DNA from: Streptomyces bacillaris
GTDB lineage: Bacteria > Actinomycetota > Actinomycetes > Streptomycetales > Streptomycetaceae
Assembly (NCBI RefSeq): GCF_003268675.1
Contig: NZ_CP029378.1
Span: forward strand, 5,766,001-5,830,000
Length of the DNA stretch: 64,000 nt
Direction: 5' to 3'
The notes beneath the pieces are model-generated. The model had not been told where the DNA came from. It saw only the letters and a list, made by a program, of their open reading frames with translations, and made no database searches. The translations under genes were made by a program, and so were the position numbers. Positions 59,610 to 64,000 of this stretch are shown here, in pieces. Position 1 is the stretch's first letter. Each line of letters begins with the position of its first letter.

Positions 59610-60886
59610 TCAGACCGCCGGTTCGCCCTCCGTCTTGCGGAGCAGGCCCTCCGGGGCCCGCCGCAGCGCCCGGATGGCCGGGACGGAGATCATGACGGCC
59701 AGGAGCAGACACGACATGACCGAGGAGAAGATCAGCACCTCGTTCGCGCCGAACGTCTCGGCCGCCGGGCCCGCCAGCGCGCGGCCGAGCGGGATGACCA
59801 TGATGGAGCCCGCGACGTCGTACGCGGAGACCCGGCTCAGGACGGTGAGCGGGATGTGCGACTGGACGCTCGTCGCCCACATCACGCCCCAGAAGGCGAA
59901 GCCGTAGCCCGCGACGACATGGGCGATCGCCGTGGCCGCGAAGGACCACTCCAGCGCCGGGGCCAGGGGGTTGAGGGCGAAGCAGAACATGGCCAGGGCG
60001 CCCGCCACGAGGGGCGGCGGGGGCGGACCCGCATCCCGATCAGGCCGCCGATGATCGTGCCCGCGCCGTCGGCGGAGGCGATCCAGCCGTACCCGTTCGC
60101 CCCGTGCTGCTCGATCATCAGCGCCGCGCCCAGCGGCAGCGCCGGACCGAAGACGAACAGGCCGTAGACGGACCAGACCGCGATGACGCCCCACAGCCAT
60201 TGCCGGGACCGGAACTCCTGCCACCCCGTGGCGAGCCTGCGCCACATCGGCGCGTCGCCCTCGTCCCGCTCGGTGTGCAGCTTCCGCAGCGGCAGCAGGA
60301 CCGCCGCGCTGAGGGCGTAGGCCGCCGCGATGACCAGGTACGAGCCCGAGACCTGCCAGTACGCGACGAGAAGGCCCGCGAGGCCGGGGCCCAGCAGGGT
60401 GCTCAGGGCCTCGGATATGCGCAGCAGCGCGTTGGCCTTCTGGATGTCCTCCGCCACCCGGGGGACCATGCTCGCCATCCCGGGCTGGAACATCGCCGTC
60501 GCGGCGCCGCTGAGCGCCATCAGGCCCATGATCTGCCACAGGGGCACGCTGTCCGAGGAGAAGAGCAGCACGGCCATGGTGAGCATGGCCACCATCCGCG
60601 CCAGGTCGGCGCAGATCATCATCACCTGCGGGGTGAACCGGTCGGCCAGCACCCCGCCGAACAGCACCAGCAGCACGATCGGGGTCATCCACGCGGCCAG
60701 CGCGTAGCCGACGCCGCTCGCCCCGTGGCCCGCTCCCAGCACGGCGGTGGTGAGGGAGACCATCAGCATGCCGTCGGCCAGCAGCGAGGCGCTGCGGGCC
60801 GTGAAGAACAGCCGGAACCGGCCCGACCGCCAGGGGCTGGGCAGCGGTTCGGGCTTCTGCTGGAGGGTCGCGTCGTCAACGCTCAT
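59610..60886 (-). pseudogene. MFS transporter, split by an apparent frameshift
   Basis: Two frames together make one 425-residue transporter of the MFS type found beside antibiotic clusters. The N-terminal frame (ATG 60886; RLFFTARSASLLADGMLMVS, LLVLFGGVLADRFTPQVMMI) is intact to GLIGMRVRPRRP near 60020, and the remainder continues in another frame as LVAGALAMFCFALNPLAPAL through WGVMWATSVQSHIPLTVLSR to 59610. One base inserted at the G-run 60011-60014 (or 60020-60024) restores a continuous reading. So the gene is either recently broken or the assembly misses one base. It is immediately downstream of the condensation gene and probably exports its product. Confidence 0.82.
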
Positions 60887-60887
60887 G

Positions 60888-62735
60888 TCACACCTGCCGG
60901 CCGCGGCCGGTCCCTTCGTCGATGGTCTTCAGCCGACGCCAGGCGTCGCTCCGGTCCGGGTCGGCCGGCGGGTCCGTGACGAGCACGTAGCGGCGGGGCG
61001 CCAGGACCCCCGAACCGGCGGCCGGGATGAGGGCGGTCAGCGCCCGGTGGGCCTCCTCGGGCGTCAACGGGGTCTCGCCGCGGGCGATGTACGCCGTGAG
61101 GTGCGGCTCCGCGCCGGGTGCCCCCTCGTCCGTGCCGTACGGTCCGTCCGCAGTGCCGTCCGTGTCGGCCGTCGCCCCGGTGCCGTACGTGCCGTCCCCC
61201 GTGCCGTCCGGTCCTGACTCCCCGGTCACGTGCACCGGCAGTCCGCCCACCGCCCGCCCGAGGGTCTCGCGTACGGCGTCGGGCGAGACCCAGCAGCCGT
61301 CCAGCCGGAGCCAGTCGGGCCCGCGTTCGGCGGGGCGGACCCCCGTCACCCCGGCCAGCGCGTCCATCGGCACGTCCCCGGCGGCTGCCGCCTCCAGCAG
61401 CAGGACCAGCCCGGAGAGGAAGCCCTCCGCCTCCTCGGGGGTGAAGAGCGAGGGGGCGGCCCACAGGGAGATGTGGAGCTGCGGGGCGGTCCGGTAGGTG
61501 AAGGCGAGCAGCCGGGTCGGCAGTGCCTGGGGCGGGCCCCAGGTCAGCTCGTGCTCGGCGCCGTCCTGCTCCTCCGCTTCGGTGCCCAGGAGCGGGGCGG
61601 GCAGGGCGCTCACGTCGTTGAAGACCACGTCCCGGCCGAAGTGGCTGCCGCGCTCGGCGGTGACCCGGCCGATCATCTCCCACAGCCGTACGGAGTCGAA
61701 CTGGCTGTGCCGGTAGGCGTTGAGCACCGCGCCCCACGTCCGGGCGACCAGCGCGTCGAACGTCTCCACCCGGACGTCCAGGTGGAGCAGCGCGTCCTGG
61801 GACGTGGTGGTCACCGAACGGGCGACCCGGGGGTGGAACCGGTTGGCACTCGGGACGGCGGTGACACAGCTGTCCTGGCCCGCCCGGTGGGCCACCAGGG
61901 CGCACCAGGCGGCCATCAGCACCGTGGCCTCGGGGTGTCCGGTGCGGCGGGCCGCCCCGGCGAGCGCCCGGCCGCCCCGGCGGGAGCGGAGCGTCAGCTG
62001 CCGGGCCTCCTCGTCGGTCCCCGGCCGCCTGCCGCGCGGCTCCGCGAACATCTCCTGCGGCCCGGTGCGGATGATCCGCTCCCAGTACCGCAGGGACGCC
62101 TCCGACTTCCGCAGCCCGGCCGGGGAGGCCTCCACGGCGGCCAGGTCGACCGGGGGCAGGGAGGCGAGGTCCGGCAGCTCCTTGCCCGCGAGCAGTTCGG
62201 CGAACTCCTCGCGCAGGATGGCCATCGCGCTGCCGTCCGCCACCGCGTGGCTGAACGCCAGGGCCACATAGGCCGGTTGTCCGGCCACGGTGAGCAGGGT
62301 GATCCGCATCGGGAACTCCCGCTCCAGGGCGAAGCGCCCGGCCCGGGCCGCCCGCGCCACCGACTCCGCGTACTCCGCCGGGTCGCCGGGGAGTTCGGTG
62401 TGGTCGAGGACGGTCACCGTGAACGTGCCCTCCGCCGCCACGACCTGGTCGACCGGCGCGGTCCCCGGCGGGTGCGGGAAGGTGGTGCGCAGCCCCTCGT
62501 GCCGTACGGCCAGGGCGCGCAGGGCGTCGGTCACGGCCTCCAGGGAGGTGCCCCCGGGGACGGGCCACACATCGTGGATGTTGATGTGGGTGGGGTCGTC
62601 CCGCAGGATGCAGCGGATCATGTTGGCCTGGCCCATGGTGATCGGGCCACGCCGCTCCTCGCCGCCCGTGTAGGCGACGGTGAGGGTACGCGGGGGGATC
62701 GGGTGCACGGTGTCCTCGGGGGCGGGGGAGTTCAT
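60888..62735 (-). CDS. Stand-alone condensation-domain protein with a partial adenylation C-subdomain
   Basis: A 615-residue protein. Residues ~25-440 form an NRPS-like condensation fold with the active-site motif AFSHAVADGSAMAILREEF (His of HxxxD type; the family consensus is HHxxxDG, so the first His is replaced by Ser). The C-terminal part (about 470-600) resembles the AMP-binding C-terminal subdomain (DGCWVSPDAVRETLGRAVGG; HLTAYIARGETPLTPEEAHR; RRYVLVTDPPADPDRSDAWR) with an acidic GTDG-type insertion. There is no carrier or adenylation core here. It may ligate or condense a small acyl/amino substrate. ATG 62735 overlaps the DUF6271 stop (ATGA). Confidence 0.83.
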   Translation of the reverse strand: MNSPAPEDTVHPIPPRTLTVAYTGGEERRGPITMGQANMIRCILRDDPTHINIHDVWPVPGGTSLEAVTDALRALAVRHEGLRTTFPHPPGTAPVDQVVAAEGTFTVTVLDHTELPGDPAEYAESVARAARAGRFALEREFPMRITLLTVAGQPAYVALAFSHAVADGSAMAILREEFAELLAGKELPDLASLPPVDLAAVEASPAGLRKSEASLRYWERIIRTGPQEMFAEPRGRRPGTDEEARQLTLRSRRGGRALAGAARRTGHPEATVLMAAWCALVAHRAGQDSCVTAVPSANRFHPRVARSVTTTSQDALLHLDVRVETFDALVARTWGAVLNAYRHSQFDSVRLWEMIGRVTAERGSHFGRDVVFNDVSALPAPLLGTEAEEQDGAEHELTWGPPQALPTRLLAFTYRTAPQLHISLWAAPSLFTPEEAEGFLSGLVLLLEAAAAGDVPMDALAGVTGVRPAERGPDWLRLDGCWVSPDAVRETLGRAVGGLPVHVTGESGPDGTGDGTYGTGATADTDGTADGPYGTDEGAPGAEPHLTAYIARGETPLTPEEAHRALTALIPAAGSGVLAPRRYVLVTDPPADPDRSDAWRRLKTIDEGTGRGRQV

Positions 62736-64000
62736 CGGGTCACGGACAGACCCGCGTCGGCGCAGGCGCGGGTCAGCGCCTGCCAGTGGTCCAGCAGGAA
62801 CGCGAAGTCGGCCATGCCGCCGTGGACTTCGGCCGGCAGGATGTCCCGGCGGGCGGCGAGGGCGTCGGCGACCTCCGCGTACCGGCCGCCCAGGCGCCGG
62901 TAGGCCCGCTCGATCGTCCCGAGGCGGTGGGCGTTCTCCTCCGGCCCCCGCGCCAGGCTCTCCCGTACGAACTCCGCGACGGCGGAGGTCCGCAGCCGGT
63001 TCTCCCCGTCGAGCAGGGTGTCACCGGCCGCCGTGGTCCGCGCGTGCACGGCGTTGAGGTAGGTCTTCGCCAGCAGGAACCGGGCGAAGCGCAGCTGGTA
63101 GGCGAGGAAGCCCGCGTCCGTACGCCGTTCCTCCGTATGGAAGTTGACGATGTGCCGGTTGTGCTGGACCCCGGGCAGCCGGGCGTCGTGGGCCAGGCCG
63201 AGCAGGAAGTAGTCGGTGCCGATGGTGTCCGTGGCGGGCGGCAGTGGCACCCGGCCGTAGACCTCGTGGTCCAGCGCCACGTTGCACATGTCCACGCGCG
63301 TCGGGCTGACGGGCGCGAGGGTGGTGCGGTCGCCGTCGAAGGCGGTGTCCCCGGCGCCCCGGAAGGACTCCTCGACCAGATGGCCGCGCCAGATCGCGGG
63401 GCAGTCGTCGGGGATCGAGAGGCCGACCAGCTCGCGGTAGACGTCCGGATCGCGGTCGTGGATCTCCGCGATGTCCACCGACATCTCGCCCACGAAGGAG
63501 CCGCCGACGACCGCCACGGGACGGTCACCGGTCCCGGGCGCGACCCGGTGGCGGGTCGCCTGCTCCTTCACGTCGTCGGCGGGCCGGCCCAGGAAGGTGA
63601 GTTCCTGGTGGAGGGGGAAGACCGGCCGGCCGTCGGAGGACTGGTAGCGGCTGTCGGAATCCCGGCGGTGTACGGAGGTGCAGCCGAGGGCCTGGGCGAT
63701 GAGGAACGCCCGGTCGGTGCAGGCCCCGTAGGAGACCCGGGAGGGCAGCAGCAGCTCCAGCAGCCGGTCCGGGTCGGTGGCCGTCGACCGGCCGATCGCC
63801 TCGCGCAGGAAGCCGCGCTGCCCGTCCTCGTCCAGGTGGTGGACGGTGACCCCGGGGGCCGGGGGCAGCGCGGCCACCGCCGCCCGGTGCGCGGCGAGCA
63901 CCGGCGCGGGGGAGGAGTCCAGCACGAGGAGATGCACCTCGACGCCGAACTCCCGTGCGCCGTACGCCGCTTCCTCGCCGACCGCCGCGATGGTGGCGGC
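62732..64000 (-). CDS. DUF6271 family protein (5' end outside window)
   Basis: The reverse frame is open from the window edge to 62732 (423 codons). It begins inside the recognisable start of a DUF6271 protein (ATIAAVGEEAAYGAREFGVE), so perhaps 20 residues are missing. Later segments: VSYGACTDRAFLIAQALGCT, VSVDIAEIHDRDPDVYRELV-like MSVDIAEIHDRDP, TLAPVSPTRVDMCNVALDHE and IGTDYFLLGLAHDARLPG. The family occurs beside biosynthetic clusters in actinomycetes, with no known reaction. Its stop overlaps the condensation gene start, so these are one operon with the MFS exporter. Confidence 0.8.
   Translation of the reverse strand, partial: AATIAAVGEEAAYGAREFGVEVHLLVLDSSPAPVLAAHRAAVAALPPAPGVTVHHLDEDGQRGFLREAIGRSTATDPDRLLELLLPSRVSYGACTDRAFLIAQALGCTSVHRRDSDSRYQSSDGRPVFPLHQELTFLGRPADDVKEQATRHRVAPGTGDRPVAVVGGSFVGEMSVDIAEIHDRDPDVYRELVGLSIPDDCPAIWRGHLVEESFRGAGDTAFDGDRTTLAPVSPTRVDMCNVALDHEVYGRVPLPPATDTIGTDYFLLGLAHDARLPGVQHNRHIVNFHTEERRTDAGFLAYQLRFARFLLAKTYLNAVHARTTAAGDTLLDGENRLRTSAVAEFVRESLARGPEENAHRLGTIERAYRRLGGRYAEVADALAARRDILPAEVHGGMADFAFLLDHWQALTRACADAGLSVTR

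Overview
The window is very GC-rich, with third-codon positions dominated by G/C, frequent GTG starts and overlapping ATGA/GTGA gene junctions. The gene content (homodimeric aceE, TerD paralogues, a pSAM2-like integrative element in a tRNA gene, the SCO2322 family, CYP125/FadA5, DUF6271) points to a Streptomyces chromosome.

Layout. 1-4059: 3'-truncated aceE (-), a DUF3052 gene and an AhpE-like peroxiredoxin. 4210-13769: a tellurium/stress (Ter) island with two canonical TerD proteins, a DUF475/TerC-like membrane protein, a diverged TerD-superfamily protein, a TerD with a low-complexity tail, then an operon for a CitE-like lyase, a TRSP/PRTase protein, a StiP-family protein and a HAD phosphatase. 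13835-17553: an O-methyltransferase, an FmdB zinc ribbon, a coiled-coil membrane protein and a DUF4097 lipoprotein. 17798-17872: tRNA-Val(TAC), the attachment site of a ~12.5-kb actinomycete integrative and conjugative element (AICE). The AICE runs to a duplicated tRNA 3' end at 30292-30337 and carries int, xis, rep, spread/transfer genes, an FtsK-like tra, a GntR regulator, a HAD gene, a 152-bp nested palindrome, and cargo: a pentapeptide-repeat membrane protein, an unknown protein and a ScoMcrA-like HNH endonuclease.

30462-47592: mixed housekeeping and accessory genes (DksA-like zinc finger, acetyltransferases, DUF7144, DUF2277, DedA, SodC-like, DoxX, frameshifted PhoD, secreted HNH nuclease, FetB-like permease, HAD phosphatase, peptidoglycan-binding protein, an MFS pump fused to a winged helix, a serpin, a GT87/PAP2 protein). 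47734-50457: a divergent CYP125 / FadA5-type thiolase pair resembling cholesterol side-chain catabolism. 50480-56276: a five-gene overlapping operon (surface alpha/alpha-toroid protein, SCO2322 protein, EcfT, double EcfA, S component) behind a leader that resembles a divergent cobalamin riboswitch; it looks like a vitamin capture and uptake system. 56612-59576: MBL-fold hydrolase diverging from an aldehyde dehydrogenase-ferredoxin pair, with a promoter motif shared with the CYP125 promoter. 59610-64000: DUF6271 protein, stand-alone condensation protein and a frameshifted MFS exporter, probably the edge of a small-molecule biosynthetic locus.

Two genes (PhoD, MFS) are each split by what looks like one missing base in a short G/C run, and the PRTase gene lacks its expected stop codon. 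This is consistent with either recent decay or small assembly errors.
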